A stretch of DNA of 64,000 nt from Alisma plantago-aquatica (Eukaryota > Streptophyta > Magnoliopsida > Alismatales > Alismataceae), in assembly GCA_963693085.1 (NCBI GenBank), contig OY856409.1, positions 1,615,243,711 through 1,615,307,710 on the forward strand. The letters are read 5' to 3'. How positions within the stretch are numbered: the stretch's first letter is position 1; every line of letters starts with the position of its first letter. The notes under the pieces were generated by a model. The model was not told where the DNA came from, ran no database searches, and worked only from the letters and a program-made list of their open reading frames with translations. The position numbers were made by a program, and so were the translations under genes. Positions 46,554 through 57,426 of this stretch are shown here, one piece after another.

Positions 46554-47662
46554 CTAGGAAGCATGGACACTTCTATACACCTGCCATGTCTGTGTCGAAC
46601 ACATTTCGGACACGGACACGGACACTTCCTGGACACGGCCCAAAACGTTTTGGACACGGCTATGTCGTGTCCTATCCATTTTGGTCATCTTTTGCAGCCC
46701 GAACACCGCTGGATACGGCCCGGACACTCCGTGGACACTTCGTGCATCAGCTGCCCCAGTAGTAACCTGTTTCAGAGTTTAAATTCTGGAAATACTGCCA
46801 CTTCTAAGGCTGTGTTTGGTACACCGTCGTAGCAAGTCTAGTTGCCACGGGTAAATTAACCAATGGTATGTTAACTTTGTATTAGATAACTGTTGTTTGT
46901 AACAACGACAAATTAACCTGATGGTAAGGTGTCTTTTGTTTGGTACACAAGTAAGGAATCATTCTATATTTGTAAAAAGTCTATTATGCCCTGAACATAA
47001 ATATTGTTGCATGTATCGCAGAATCTGTTAGAGGGGTTATATGGGAAACTTGCATCTGCGGCAAATAAACCAGTTTCCTGCCGTGAAGATTTGGAGCGGC
47101 ACGTTAACTGGTGATTTTTCGGTTAACTAAGCCATGCGGCAGCTTATATATCCTTCTAACGGTCTAACAAACACTGGCTAATATACCGTATCTAGATTAT
47201 TTACCGTGCCGCAGGCTTACCGGCTGAACAAACACAGCCTAAGTGTTCTTGTGATCGAGAACATATAACACAGCAAGATCTAATCAAAATTAAAAATAAA
47301 ATGTCTTCAAAAGAGTCCAAATGAAAATTCCAAGATGAGTTCTATATCATGATTCATGAATCACATTTTGGTCTAATAAACTAATTAAATCAGTGTTTAT
47401 TCATTCTGAAAATCAAATGTAGTTACCTAAAAAAATGCAGCAGGTTTATTTGTCGACTTCATATTGTTTGTACTGCACATAAACACACCTTTGCATTCAC
47501 ATTCATATACTTTATACGTATATGTATTATACACTCACATATGTATATATTAGAAAAAAATAGCTCTCATCACCGCCGTGTCCGTGTCCTATATTTTAGA
47601 AAATTGCCGTGTCCCGTGTCCGTGTCAATGTCCGTGTGTGCAAACATGTCCATACTTCCTTG
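46554..47662. mobile_element. hAT-type MITE, family 2, copy a (contains a Tourist-like MITE)
   Basis: Perfect 8-bp duplications TGCAAAAC flank it (46546-46553 and 47663-47670). The left end is CTAGGAAGCATGGACAC and the right end, reverse-complemented, is CAAGGAAGTATGGACA. Both subterminal zones are packed with GGACACGG/CCGTGTCC. Without the nested 432-bp element and its duplication it is about 675 bp. No coding capacity. The end CAAGGAAG resembles the ends of the hAT at 30208, but that may be coincidence. Confidence 0.93.
46808..47239. mobile_element. Tourist-like (PIF/Harbinger) MITE nested in family-2 copy a
   Basis: The 432-bp element has ends GGCTGTGTTTGGTACACCG and, reverse-complemented, GGCTGTGTTTGTTCAGCCG. 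It is flanked by TAA on both sides (46805-46807 and 47240-47242), the 3-bp target of PIF/Harbinger elements. Internal motifs (GGTTAACT, CGGCA) recur near both ends. Non-coding. Confidence 0.88.
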
Positions 47663-47777
47663 TGCAAAACCATTGAGCATTCGGCTTATTCTTCTTTTAA
47701 CTAGACCTTTGTGTAAAATGTCATTACTAACTCCACGTCAAGCATTTGCTCCTTATAAGAAACTCATGTATGGCCAA

Positions 47778-48095
47778 CTAGGAAGCACGTACACATACAC
47801 GGCAATATTCAAAAATATAGGACACGGACACAGCAATTTTTATTCATATATAATATACAGGGGGGGGGCATCGTCAGCCAGGTCAGTTTAGATCGGGCAG
47901 GCCGTTTTTGTTTTTTTCAATTAGCTTACGGTCAGTTCATTGTGTAAGCCAGGTCCGGGTAGTGTCCAATCCGTGTCCGGACTCCTAAAATGTTAAAAAA
48001 AATTGGACGCGTTGAGCCGTGTCCACCACGTGTCCGCATCTAACACGCAGCAGACACGGTCACGGCACCTTCCGGGAAGTGTTCGTGCTTCCTAG
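47778..48095. mobile_element. hAT-type MITE, family 2, copy b
   Basis: The 318-bp element starts CTAGGAAGCACG and ends CGTGCTTCCTAG, a perfect 12-bp terminal inverted repeat. Flanks ATGGCCAA (47770-47777) and ATGGCCAG (48096-48103) match at seven of eight positions. The GGACACGG/CCGTGTCC subterminal motifs match copy a, which lies only about 115 bp away. Non-coding. Confidence 0.92.
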
Positions 48096-48107
48096 ATGGC
48101 CAGATCT

Positions 48108-48111
<4 letters not shown>

Positions 48112-48152
<41 letters not shown>
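48112..48152. repeat. (AT)n microsatellite
   Basis: About 20 AT dinucleotides in a row just downstream of family-2 copy b. Confidence 0.95.
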
Positions 48153-48154
<2 letters not shown>

Positions 48155-49448
48155 CATGTGCCAATTAAATGTCTGAATTTCCATATTCTGATTTAAATGT
48201 GCCAGGAACACATGAATATACATGTTCCTAGATGACATCACAAAACCACATGAGAGGCTAGCACAACTGGACATGTTACATTGAAGCATCCATTCCATGC
48301 TGGGTTGTTAGTCCTGGTGGTTTATTACCTCTACGAATGGGTTTTGGGGTGAGTTGTTGCAGTCCAGGTCAGAAATCAATGTCCATGAGCAGCTTCTCTA
48401 TTCCTCAGCTCTATCAAGCAGTTCAGTTCAGAAATCCGTATTGTTCCTTTGATGCTCAAAAGCTAATAAGCTAGCGAGGACATCAACTTTTATTAACCAA
48501 AAATGATGTATTTTCGTTAAGTGATGTATATTAATTAGGTTGATGTCTGCACCGACTCAACAGGGTAGACAATGCTTAAAAAGTGCCTGCAACATATCTA
48601 TGTAAAGCATCAGACAATTAGAAAAAGGTTCAATGGGGTATGAGTGTTTTTATGTTCATATTTGGAACAAATAACTAGTTTTTCATTTCTGAAAACAGCC
48701 ATAACTAGTGTATCACCAGTTATAACTTGCTTTATATTCATCATTTTTTGAAATGGCAATAACTTGATTATCATATATAAAGATCCAATGAGTTTATACC
48801 AAAAAGGATAGTTTAGATCCCACAACAAGCATCCTACATACTAGGTAGAATTTCCAGAAGCCAAAACTTCTTGATGCTTCTCTTGGTAAGCTTGAAAGTT
48901 TGTAGAAAATGAATGGCAAGCTAGAAAGTTTGTACAAAATAAACACTAAGCTTCCAGTGAAGTTTTAAAATCACATTTATACTTTTCTTCCACACTTTTT
49001 GCAGTTTATTCGAATTTCTTTTATTAGGTTAAATGATATGCCAAGTGCCAACAGAAGCTAATGATGATAGAATTAATAGTCATCCACACCTACAGTCTCA
49101 AACTAGTATTGATATACTCATGTTTCCTTGTTGCTCTCTCGGTTAAAGTTACATTTTATGGCTTAACAGATAGATAAATACAATAATTCAATGTTTTTGA
49201 TAACAAAAAAATCCAATAAAACATGTACACCCCGAATTGTACACAGACAATGTTCTGTGCGTTCTCAATCACAGTCCTGCTGCAGCCAAACTTTACCAAT
49301 CACAAGAATGTCCACTACAGAACTTGACCAAGGTCTGCTCCAGGCTCTAGCAGCATAACCTCGGCCTCAACTGAGTCCCAACAAACCAACTAGAATGGAT
49401 GATCGAAGATAAATTTTGCATCGATAGATCAAAACAAACAGAGGTATC
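48153..49448. other. Gap with no recognisable gene
   Basis: AT-rich sequence with short ORFs only. Nothing supported. Confidence 0.5.
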
Positions 49449-49810
49449 TGTTGCTGATATGCCCTGAGAGTCAATCATATGATGATTATAATGGTACATC
49501 TTGTAATTGATTTGAATATTAATAAAGGCAATTCCAATATTGTGTTCGTTTCAATATGGGATAATGGATAAATATAATAATGTCCTAAGAATGTATGGCT
49601 CAGTAACATGTGATTTCAGGTTGAGGACTTGAATATGAGATCATGTGTATGTTAAGAGTATTCATTTTTGTCTTACTCCCTAGTCAGATATTATTGTGGA
49701 TATTAAGACAACACTAATACATCAAAACTAGTATATGTGTTGATTGATGACTATGTCTCATTAGTCATGATATTGGATATCAAATCAAACACATAGGTAC
49801 TTATTATGAA

Positions 49811-50372
49811 CATAGTAACAACTAACAAGCGATTTTTCACGATGTTATAGGCTCCTGAATGTTCATCAGGATTAATACACCAGTCGCTGATTTTTCACGA
49901 CTTTTCACGATTTATTCCGCTTTTCACGATTTATACGATTTTTCACGATTCTTCATGACTTTTCACGATTTTTCTCTTTTAAGTCGCTTGCTCTTTTTTA
50001 CCAAACGATGTGCACAAAACCATGATGTACTCCTCCAAACAATTCATTGTTATTGCTCAACTATTTTATAATTTCCTATTTTTTCACTCACTAAGATTGT
50101 ATGTCTTGTGACTTTAATACTTACATGCATCAGATATGTATATATATAAATACATACATGCATACATACATATACACATTAATCTATATATATGTATATA
50201 TATACATACATATATATACTTATATAGCCGACTTATTCACGATTATTTCCGAATAGTTGACCGAACTTTGATCGAAATTTGTCGATTTTTTCACGACTTA
50301 TCTCGATTTTTTCCGAATTTCGATTTTTTCCAACCAGCCGAAAAATTGCCGAATCTCGAACTTGTCACTATG
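49811..50372. mobile_element. Probable hAT-type MITE, family 4
   Basis: Ends CATAGTAACAA and, reverse-complemented, CATAGTGACAA are matched. Flanking 8-mers ATTATGAA and GTTATTAA agree at six of eight positions. Inside, TTTTTCACGA recurs many times near the left end, and CGATTTTTTC near the right, as subterminal repeats. Length 562 bp. Non-coding; ORFs at 50136-50660 only cross its edge. Confidence 0.65.
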
Positions 50373-51164
50373 GTTATTAACAAATGTATTGGACCGACCG
50401 GCTTTGAGTGTGATACATGGAAGCCAATTATGGTTGTCAGAACACATCTCAATATGACAGTGGTGATAGTGGTCCTTAAACCTGAAGTCACTACAATAAT
50501 TGCATGTTGTGCAGTGTGCTTTAACATACTCAACATGACCATAAACAAGGGTTGCTATACAAGTAGTGCTTTGGTGTATTGTGACACGTGGATTATTGTA
50601 AGTGACGTAGATGGAATTTGTCCCTCCCATTGGAGAGATACCCAACCACTTGATGAGTGAGCCTATGAAATGCATTGTCATGCTCATGTGAGTCAATATA
50701 TGATATTGAGCTCATATGTATTTCAATAGTCTACTCTAGATCAAGGAACAAAGATTGGACACAAAGAGGTTGAAATCATTGTAACACTAGTCAGAATACT
50801 AGGTTCCGTTGTTCTCCAACTCCTCTAATTACTTGGGTAACAATGAAGTCTTGCTAGATACCAATCATTGCTTGTGAAATCATAATTTGATTATGAATGT
50901 CACTGTCAATGTAATTTGGAGCCTACAAGGTCAGACGCATATGATGCATTCAAATAGGAGTATAATTGTGGACCTGATTGGAAATGTTCTGAGTCAAATT
51001 GATTATTAAAACACTCAGGTAATCAACTAGAATAATATTGGAATATAATCTAAATTAATTAGTTAGAAGGTTTAAGTCAATGAATTGGATTTAAATTGTT
51101 GACGTATGCGATAAGTCGACAGGCTAAACCCCGAGCAATTAGATAGAGCCGGATGAACAAAAAT

Positions 51165-52086
51165 CATAGTTGTCAAGGCGGCTAGGCGGTCAGCATGTCC
51201 CAAGAGGCGCCTAGGCGGGAGCCTAGGCTCTTCTGGGCCTTTTTTTTTGTATTTCTTTCAGTATGTTAATCTGCTTCTTATTATACATATATACTACATA
51301 TAATACCATATATAGGAAACATAAAAATAGAGGATGGAATGAGGCTATGACAGCAGTAGCAGCAGATTGGAGTAGGAAGAAGAAAAAGGGAACTAACATC
51401 AACGAGCCTGCAATAACAATTGGAGCGGGAAATATACAAAAGAAATAAAAGAAAACGGGAAAAAAAGGTGGGAAGAGGTTGTAACTCAGTAGAGAGAAAA
51501 TTGAGGATGAGAAAGAAAAGAAAAGATATAACAACAACAACAGCAACATCCGAGGAACAGGTTATATAAAACAGGAAAATAGAAAGTACAATATCAGCAA
51601 CATTACAAAGCATAGGTGAAGTAAAAGAGGATTAGAAGAAAACAGAATTTTAAAAAAAACACAACAGCAGTAGGATTTAGAAATAGGAGGGGATATAGGA
51701 GGAATAACTCACAAAAAATGCAGCAGCAGCAGGATTTAGGAATAAAATACAAGAGAAAGGATAAAAAAAAGAACCAATGAACAACATACATTAGAGGAAG
51801 TAGAAATTTTTAACACACAAGATATGATGACTTACCAATTTGGCTCAAATCAGACCTGTTTTCCCCTAATTTTCCAAAAATTGAACTGATCTGGCCTAAA
51901 TCAGACCTATTTCAGCCATAAATTGACTCAAGGTGATCTAATTTGACCAAATCCAGATTTGATTCATGCTCATTTATCCTTTAAATGACTTAATTTGGGC
52001 CTAAAAGGCCTTAGACACCCACATAACGCATATAATAAGTTGGGCGTCTAGTTTGAGGCGCCTAGGCGGGCGCCTTGATAACTAAG
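51165..52086. mobile_element. hAT-type MITE, family 3
   Basis: The 922-bp element starts CATAGTTGTCAAGGCGG and ends CGCCTTGATAACTAAG (imperfect 16-bp inverted repeats). Flanks ACAAAAAT (51157-51164) and CCAAAAAT (52087-52094) match at seven of eight positions. GCGCCTAGGCGGG occurs near both ends. A strand-biased purine-rich zone (51330-51780) gives long hydrophobic minus-strand ORFs that I regard as noise. Confidence 0.85.
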
Positions 52087-52317
52087 CCAAAAATTAGTTA
52101 ATCAATTAATATGATTAATTGTTTATTTAACGGCATGGTTTTAGAATATCCTAATTGTCTTTTAACAGTCCACGAGCAGTCCATTTTCAATGCAACCGCA
52201 GCCTTTCATTTCCCAGGGTTTTTAAGAAACTCGGCTTCCTTTTCTCCTATTTATACGGGAATGACGGTCGAATTTTATACACACGCTCTTGTGCATAAAC
52301 CCTAGCCGTCATCGTCT

Positions 52318-52339
52318 CACAGAGAGAGAGAGAGAGAGG
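52318..52339. repeat. (GA)n microsatellite
   Basis: A short run of GA repeats just downstream of AAACCCTAGCCGTC in the decayed LTR. Confidence 0.9.
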
Positions 52340-52690
52340 AGAGCGACTGCAACGCTAGCACGTCATCAAGCGAAGGTTGCTCGTTCACGCCAGCTCAGGT
52401 AGCATGGCGAGGAGTTCCAGTCCCCCCATCTACGTGGACTACGTAGAGACGCAGACGTTGAGCGACTGCATTCGGAGGACGTTGACGAGGACCACCCGTG
52501 CACCTGAGGAACGCCACACACCACCGCGCAAGGAGGACGTCGCTAGACCTGCTCCGCTACAAAGGTATACCTCGTGCACCCTTATACCAAATAAATCATT
52601 GTCGACGAGATCCGCTTGTAGGATACGTGGAGAAAATGTTTGTTGTTTCCGTTGTGCTTGCCACCTTCATGATTCCTAATAGTAATGTCC

Positions 52691-53299
52691 AAAGTCAAAT
52701 AGAATGACCAGACAACCACACTCTCATGTATGCATCAAGAAAGTTCCATCTCAGAAATGCTTGGAGAAATTTCTAGATGCATCTAAGAGATCTCTTTGGC
52801 TGCTAAAGTTGTTGATTCATAAATTACTTGATCTTCACGATCCATTCCTCGATTTTCCAATTTAATCTAGTTCATTAAGCTTTGCACAAATGTAGTTTAT
52901 TAGAATGGATATCTGGTCTGACAAGCTTTTCATTTTGTTTGGATGTGGGATTTTGACAAACTAATTGGCTCAATAAACTAGAAGATTTTAAACAGACACA
53001 TGTTTTCACCGATCCAGAAACTTGGCAGTCTTGTGTAGCGTTGTCACGTCCTCTCCCTAGTTTCCATTTGTTTAGTATATGTGAGAATGTGATCATGTGT
53101 GAATTCTAGAACTTGTGGTATTAGTATATTTCAATGTTGACCAACTAATTAGGTCCGCTACAATTAACCAAAATACACATTCTTACAGTCGTAAGAGGAC
53201 TTATTATCAACCAGTATATATTACTCAGCTAAAGGTTATACATATACATGAGAGCATAGGGTACAAAGAAGTAGTTATATATTATATTATTATATAGTC
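52691..53299. other. Gap with no recognisable gene
   Basis: AT-rich sequence between the decayed LTR and copia-4. No feature supported. Confidence 0.5.
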
Positions 53300-53644
53300 A
53301 ACTTCTACAAGAATAAGAGGGCACGTCTACAGATAGACCTTTAAGGATTTTTGAGAGTCTATATTAGCCTATTTAGTTAATAGGTCAATCAGTTAGTGGG
53401 CTTATTCATCCCATTGCATTCAATTCAATATAAGGAGAGGGCGTCAAGTCTTGTATTCATCCCATTGCATTCAATTCAATATAATCTTATTCTCCACAAG
53501 GATTTTATTAGAAAATAGAAGCTATTCATGTAGTCTTTTCTTATTTCCTTTCTTTATTGGGTAATATTATGTAAATGTTCTCTTACTATAGAATAAAGGT
53601 TAACCTGCTACAATAAGGTTTCGCTTTGGCCCAATACTTACACA
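53300..53644 (+). mobile_element. Copia-4 5' LTR, left edge uncertain
   Basis: The stretch ends CCAATACTTACACA and is followed at once by a primer-binding site. It contains two copies of TTCATCCCATTGCATTCAAT (53406 and 53457), a 51-bp tandem repeat, and TTATTGGGTAATATT and GAATAAAGG that would suit transcript end signals. No matching 3' LTR is in the window. Confidence 0.5.
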
Positions 53645-53656
53645 TGGTATCAGAGT
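53645..53656 (+). other. Copia-4 primer-binding site
   Basis: TGGTATCAGAGT, one base off the initiator Met-tRNA complement TGGTATCAGAGC used by the other copia elements here. Confidence 0.85.
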
Positions 53657-53994
53657 ATGCTTTAGGGAGTTAACCCTAGCCGTCGTGGCCGCCTTCACTT
53701 CCCTCTCTTCTCCATGCTCGTTGTCGCAGCCGCCTCTCTCTCCCACTGTCGGGTGTCGTGGGCTCCAAATCCTTGTCAGACGTTGCCAACCTCTCCGTCT
53801 CCTCCATCTTTGCTACAACATGGTGGTTGGTTGAAGGAAAGGAGGAGAACCGCTCGCCCTAATCCGTAGAAAGGAGGAGAAACAACCTCCTCCCTATTTT
53901 TCTTCCTCTCCACATATCCCCTATACGTGGATGAGTGCCTAAGCTTCTACGGATTGTTCATCATCATATTCGCATCATGTATTAACACAAGTGA

Positions 53995-55202
53995 TCATCA
54001 TCATCATCATCTAAGCCTCAGTCCTAACTATGTTGGGGTCGGCTACATGGATCATTCGTTTCCATTCAGCTCTATCATGGGTCATATTCTGGTCGAGATG
54101 TAGAGATTCAAAATCTCTCTTTATAAGCTCTTCCCATGTTAATTTAGGCCTTCCTCTTCTTCTATTAATTGTGCTTGACTCAATAGCATTACTTCGTATA
54201 GGCGCATTAGTCGATATGCGTTGCACGTGTCCATACCATTTGAGTCGGCCCTCGCACAACTTGTCCTCAATGCTCGCCACCCCCACTTTATTCCTGATAT
54301 AGTCATATCTCAAGTGATCTTTTATTGTCTTCCCACACATCCATCTCAGCATACATATTTCAGCCATGTTCATCTTGTTGAGACCTTATTTCTTCACCAT
54401 CCAACATTCACTCCCATAGAGCATGGTTGGCCGTATAGCAGTTCTATAAAACTTGTTTTTTAATCTTGAGAGGGATCTTCCGATCACATAAAACTCCAGT
54501 TACACTCCTCCATTTCAACCATCCTACAGTGATCATGTGACAAATATCATCTTGGACATACCCATCTATTTGAATAATAGAACTCGAGTAACGAAATTTA
54601 TCACATTTTGATATGCCTACTCCGTCCAACTTGGCTCCACCATCTAAACTGCAAGATTGGCTGAAATTGCAATGCATATACTCAGTTTTTCTCCTACTAA
54701 TCATCAATCCATTTGATTCCAATGTCTTTCTCCAAAGTTCAACTTTGTCATTCAGTCCATCTTTAGTTTCATCAATCAATACAATATCATCAGCAAATAA
54801 CATACACCAAGGAATATCATCCTGAACATTCTTTGTCAACTCATCCATAACAAGAACGAAGAGATATGGGTTGAGTGTGGATCCTTGGTGTACCCCAACT
54901 GTGATAGGAAAAGTTGGTGTCTCTCCTTCAGGAGTCTTCACACTTGTAGTAGAGCTATCATACATGTCTTTAATCAAGTCAATGTAATGGATTGGCACAC
55001 CCTTTTTTCTTCAAAACCATTCACAACACTTCCTTGGGTACTCGATCATAAGCCTTTTTCAAATCAATAAAAACCATATGAAGTTCTCTTTTGCTTTCTC
55101 TATACTTCTCCATAACCCTCCTTATAAGAAAAATAGCATTTGTTCTTGATCTTCTAGGCATGAAACCAAATTGGTTGTTTGATATTTGTGTTATAGCTCA
55201 TC
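53995..55202 (-). mobile_element. RTE-type LINE, 5'-truncated, inserted in the copia-4 leader
   Basis: The same 15-bp sequence TATTAACACAAGTGA stands at 53980-53994 and 55203-55217, a clean target-site duplication. The minus strand ends in (TGATGA)-type repeats (TCATCATCATCATC on the plus strand, 53995-54011), the usual RTE tail. It carries only the C-terminal RT part of about 1.2 kb. 5' truncation is the normal outcome of LINE insertion. Confidence 0.95.
54011..55202 (-). pseudogene. RTE reverse transcriptase, C-terminal part
   Basis: On the minus strand the block HMVFIDLKKAYDRVPKEVL (near 55060) is RT motif A with its Asp. After a frameshift near 55010 comes GVHQGSTLNPYLFVLVMDEL and the catalytic LFADDIVLIDET (near 54790). 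A stop and frameshift near 54440 precede the C-terminal part, RLKWYGHVQRI and RRRGRPKLTWEELIKRD (54011-54373), the signature end of plant RTE elements. Broken, with no N-terminal endonuclease. Confidence 0.93.
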
Positions 55203-55349
55203 TATTAACACAAGTGACGGTGCTAATTCCTGTCAACCTCAATGTGACTTCCTAGGGTTATCTTTCTTCCCGATGCGTCTTCCCGAGGCTATCTTTACCT
55301 TTGACGGTGCCCATTCCCATCCAAATCTACAGCAGAATCGTCAGACACG

Positions 55350-55620
55350 GTGCGTCATCTGGCCCACACGACGTATCGACCGAAGCTTGTTTCTCACACC
55401 TTCGACATCTTACATGGCGTGTCGACGGAAGTCTATTTCACGCCTGCGACATCTTACACGACGTGTTAATATTTCGACGCGGTTCGTTGGCGAAAATCTG
55501 CTTCACGCATGCAATAACTTACATGGCGCGTCAGACTCCACACAACGTGTCAGCAACTTACACGACGTCTCAACAACTTACAAGGCGTGTCAGAATTTTG
55601 ACACCGCGTGTTGTCGACGG
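55350..55620. repeat. Irregular tandem repeats in the copia-4 leader
   Basis: Variants of CTTACA(T/C)G(G/A)CGTGTC recur at irregular spacing (55408, 55451, 55530, 55580 and neighbours), with ACAACGTGTCAGC and ACACCGCGTGTTGTCG between. This makes the open frame 55186-55713 rich in Arg, Ser and Thr. I consider that ORF a by-product. Confidence 0.6.
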
Positions 55621-55708
55621 TTTGTCTCAACTTTTGTTGCTACAATCAATTTTGTTACGATCTATCTCACTATGGGAGTTGTAAAGCCATTGACTTCAGC
55701 TACAGTAG

Positions 55709-55995
55709 TGTAACGTTCTGGTCCACCACCCAAGGCTCTAATAGAGTTTCAGGAATGACGACTAGCCCCACAGACCACCACTAGCCTCAACAGTGTGATT
55801 TGTCCTCACTCACACACAGCACGGGATCAACTTCCGGACCGGTCATGCATCCTAGTACTACTCCAAACTGAGCACGCTTAACTTTGGAGTTCTTAGTGAT
55901 GGGCTCCCTGAAAAAGTGGGCCTTGGTGTTATGGGTAGTTCAATCATTCATTTTAAGATTATTTTATCTGAAGCCTCAAATCTTGGGATGTTATA
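55709..55995 (-). mobile_element. Cassandra-type solo LTR with 5S rRNA-like segment
   Basis: 287 bp, TATAACATCCCAAG to CCAGAACGTTACA on the minus strand, with flanks AGTAG (55704-55708) and AATAG (55996-56000) matching at four of five. The minus strand carries a 5S-like stretch with AGTTAAGCGTGCTCAG (A-box region), GTAGTACTAGGATG and ATGACC (C-box region). Cassandra elements are non-coding LTR retrotransposons known for this. GGTGGTGGACCAGAACG near the end matches the family pattern. It sits in the gag region of copia-4. With only one LTR it arose by LTR-LTR recombination or is a fragment. Confidence 0.9.
55841..55925 (-). ncRNA. 5S rRNA-like segment within the Cassandra-type LTR
   Basis: The minus strand keeps much of the plant 5S internal promoter (AAGCGTGCTC, then GTAGTACTAGGATGCATGACC), but the 5' and 3' thirds are diverged (CCCACTTTTTCAGGGAGCCC for the 5' part). 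It is not a functional 5S gene. It may still direct polymerase III transcription, which would need testing. Confidence 0.8.
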
Positions 55996-57426
55996 AATAG
56001 TCAATCAATTTCTATGAAGCTCACCTCACTTGGTTATTTTTTTCTGGATGAATGCCACTCATACAGTTCTCAAATCTGGCAAGAGCATACACATTACTAT
56101 CTCTAAGGAGTATAACTGTCTTCTCCATGCCACTCAACAAGTTTCTCTTGGCTCCGCCGCCATTCTTGTCTTAGATGCAGGTAACCAAGAGACATCACTT
56201 ATTGCTTCCCACCCATCTTCTACATGGGTGGTGGACTCAGGGGCCTCCCAGCATATGACTGGTAACGATCCATGCTTCTTTCCTCAAATTTGTCTATCCC
56301 ACATTCTTCTGTGACTCTAGTTGATGGATCGGTCAGACGAGTACAGGCATGTGAATATGTACAAGCATCATTCTCTTTGACTCTACGGTCTCTACATTAT
56401 GTACCAAACTTCCCTTTTAATCTAATGTATATAGTAGCTAAGTTGGTTGATTCCTTACATTGCTTTGTGATATTTGGGTCTTAATTCTTTGTGTAATAGG
56501 ATCCCAAGAGTTGAAAGATGATGGTAGGGGATCTAGGAAAGGTGATCTCTACTTTAAGGGTGATCGCCCAGCTCGCAAGATCTCTTTCACCGCATCTACG
56601 TCCTCAGTTGCTCTCCCTTACAATGGCATTGTCGCTATGGGTATCCCTCGTAAAGTCTTCAGAAGCTTGTTCCCAGCTTATCTTAGGTAAAGTTTATTGA
56701 ATGTCAGTCTTGTCAACTGGGCAAGCATCATCGTGTTTCTTTTTTTGGTCGTAATATATAATGCTCTAAGCGTCCTTTTGATCTTATTCATAGTAACGTA
56801 TGGGTGATGTTAAAGAACCGAGTTACAATAGCTTTTGTTACTTTCTTTCTATTATGGATGATTTCGCCCAGATGTACTTAAGCCTCGAGATGAAGTTTTT
56901 TCGGTCATTTAATCCTTTCATCAATTAATAAAAATTCAATTTGATACTCATAAAAGTTCTTTGTATTGATAATGCCTTAAGAGTATGTTCAAAAGGTTGT
57001 CTCTAGTTTTTGTGATTCCGTTGGCATGATTCACCAAACTACTTGTCATCATACCCCTCAACAAAATGGGGTTTATGAGCACAAAAATAGTCACTTACTT
57101 GATGTAGCTCGTAAACTACTTTTTCAGATGTCTATGCCAAAGAATTTCTGGTCTAATGCTCTTCGCACTCTTGGTTTTTTGATTAATCATCAACCATCTT
57201 CTATCTCGCATGGGGCCACTCCCTTTTCTATATTACGATCAGATGAGCATGTTTTTCCTATTTCCCTCTATCTTTGGTTGCACTGTGTTCGTTCATGTGT
57301 TTGATCCACGTGCAGACGATTCTCCTCGCGCAGTTTGCACTGTCTTTTTGGGATATTCTCCCACACAAAAGGGGTACAAATGTTTTATCCCCATCTTCGT
57401 CATATGTTTGTGTCTGTTGATGTTAC
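55996..57426 (+). pseudogene. Copia-4 gag remnant, protease and integrase
   Basis: A gag scrap WMNATHTVLKSGKS is fused to SKEYNCLLHATQQVSLGS, which lies before protease in relatives, so about 0.7 kb of gag and the knuckle are missing. Protease WVVDSGASQHMTG is intact in sequence. Integrase pieces follow in shifting frames: GIPRKVFRSL, CQSCQLGKHHR-like, GMIHQTTCHHTPQQNGVYEH, then VFLGYSPTQKGYKC. Copia-3 enters the last integrase segment at VSVDVT. Many frameshifts; dead. Confidence 0.85.

Larger units (their letters stand above)
49449..52690 (+). mobile_element. Possible decayed solo LTR, interrupted by two MITEs
   Basis: The stretch TGTTGCTGATATGCCCTGAG onward, together with GGACCGACCGGCTTTGAG, GGTTGTCAGAACACATCTC, CTCCAACTCCTCTAATTACT and AATTTGGAGCCTACAAGGTC, reads like a long plant LTR family I recall. 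Its 3' part contains CTATTTATACGGG and AAACCCTAGCCGTC, usual near a transcription start. MITEs at 49811-50372 and 51165-52086 interrupt it. No duplication or internal coding region was found, and the right end is a guess. Family assignment is from recall and uncertain. Confidence 0.4.

Noticed and set aside
50136..50660. 174-codon ORF starting with Tyr/Ile/His repeats
   Set aside because: It starts in an ATACAT microsatellite and crosses a MITE end into LTR-like DNA.
51223..51613. Hydrophobic minus-strand ORFs suggesting a membrane protein
   Set aside because: They mirror the purine-rich strand of a MITE; any such strand gives Leu/Phe/Ser-rich products.
55841..55925. A real 5S rRNA gene
   Set aside because: Only the internal promoter area is well kept; the outer parts are diverged and it lies inside LTR ends.
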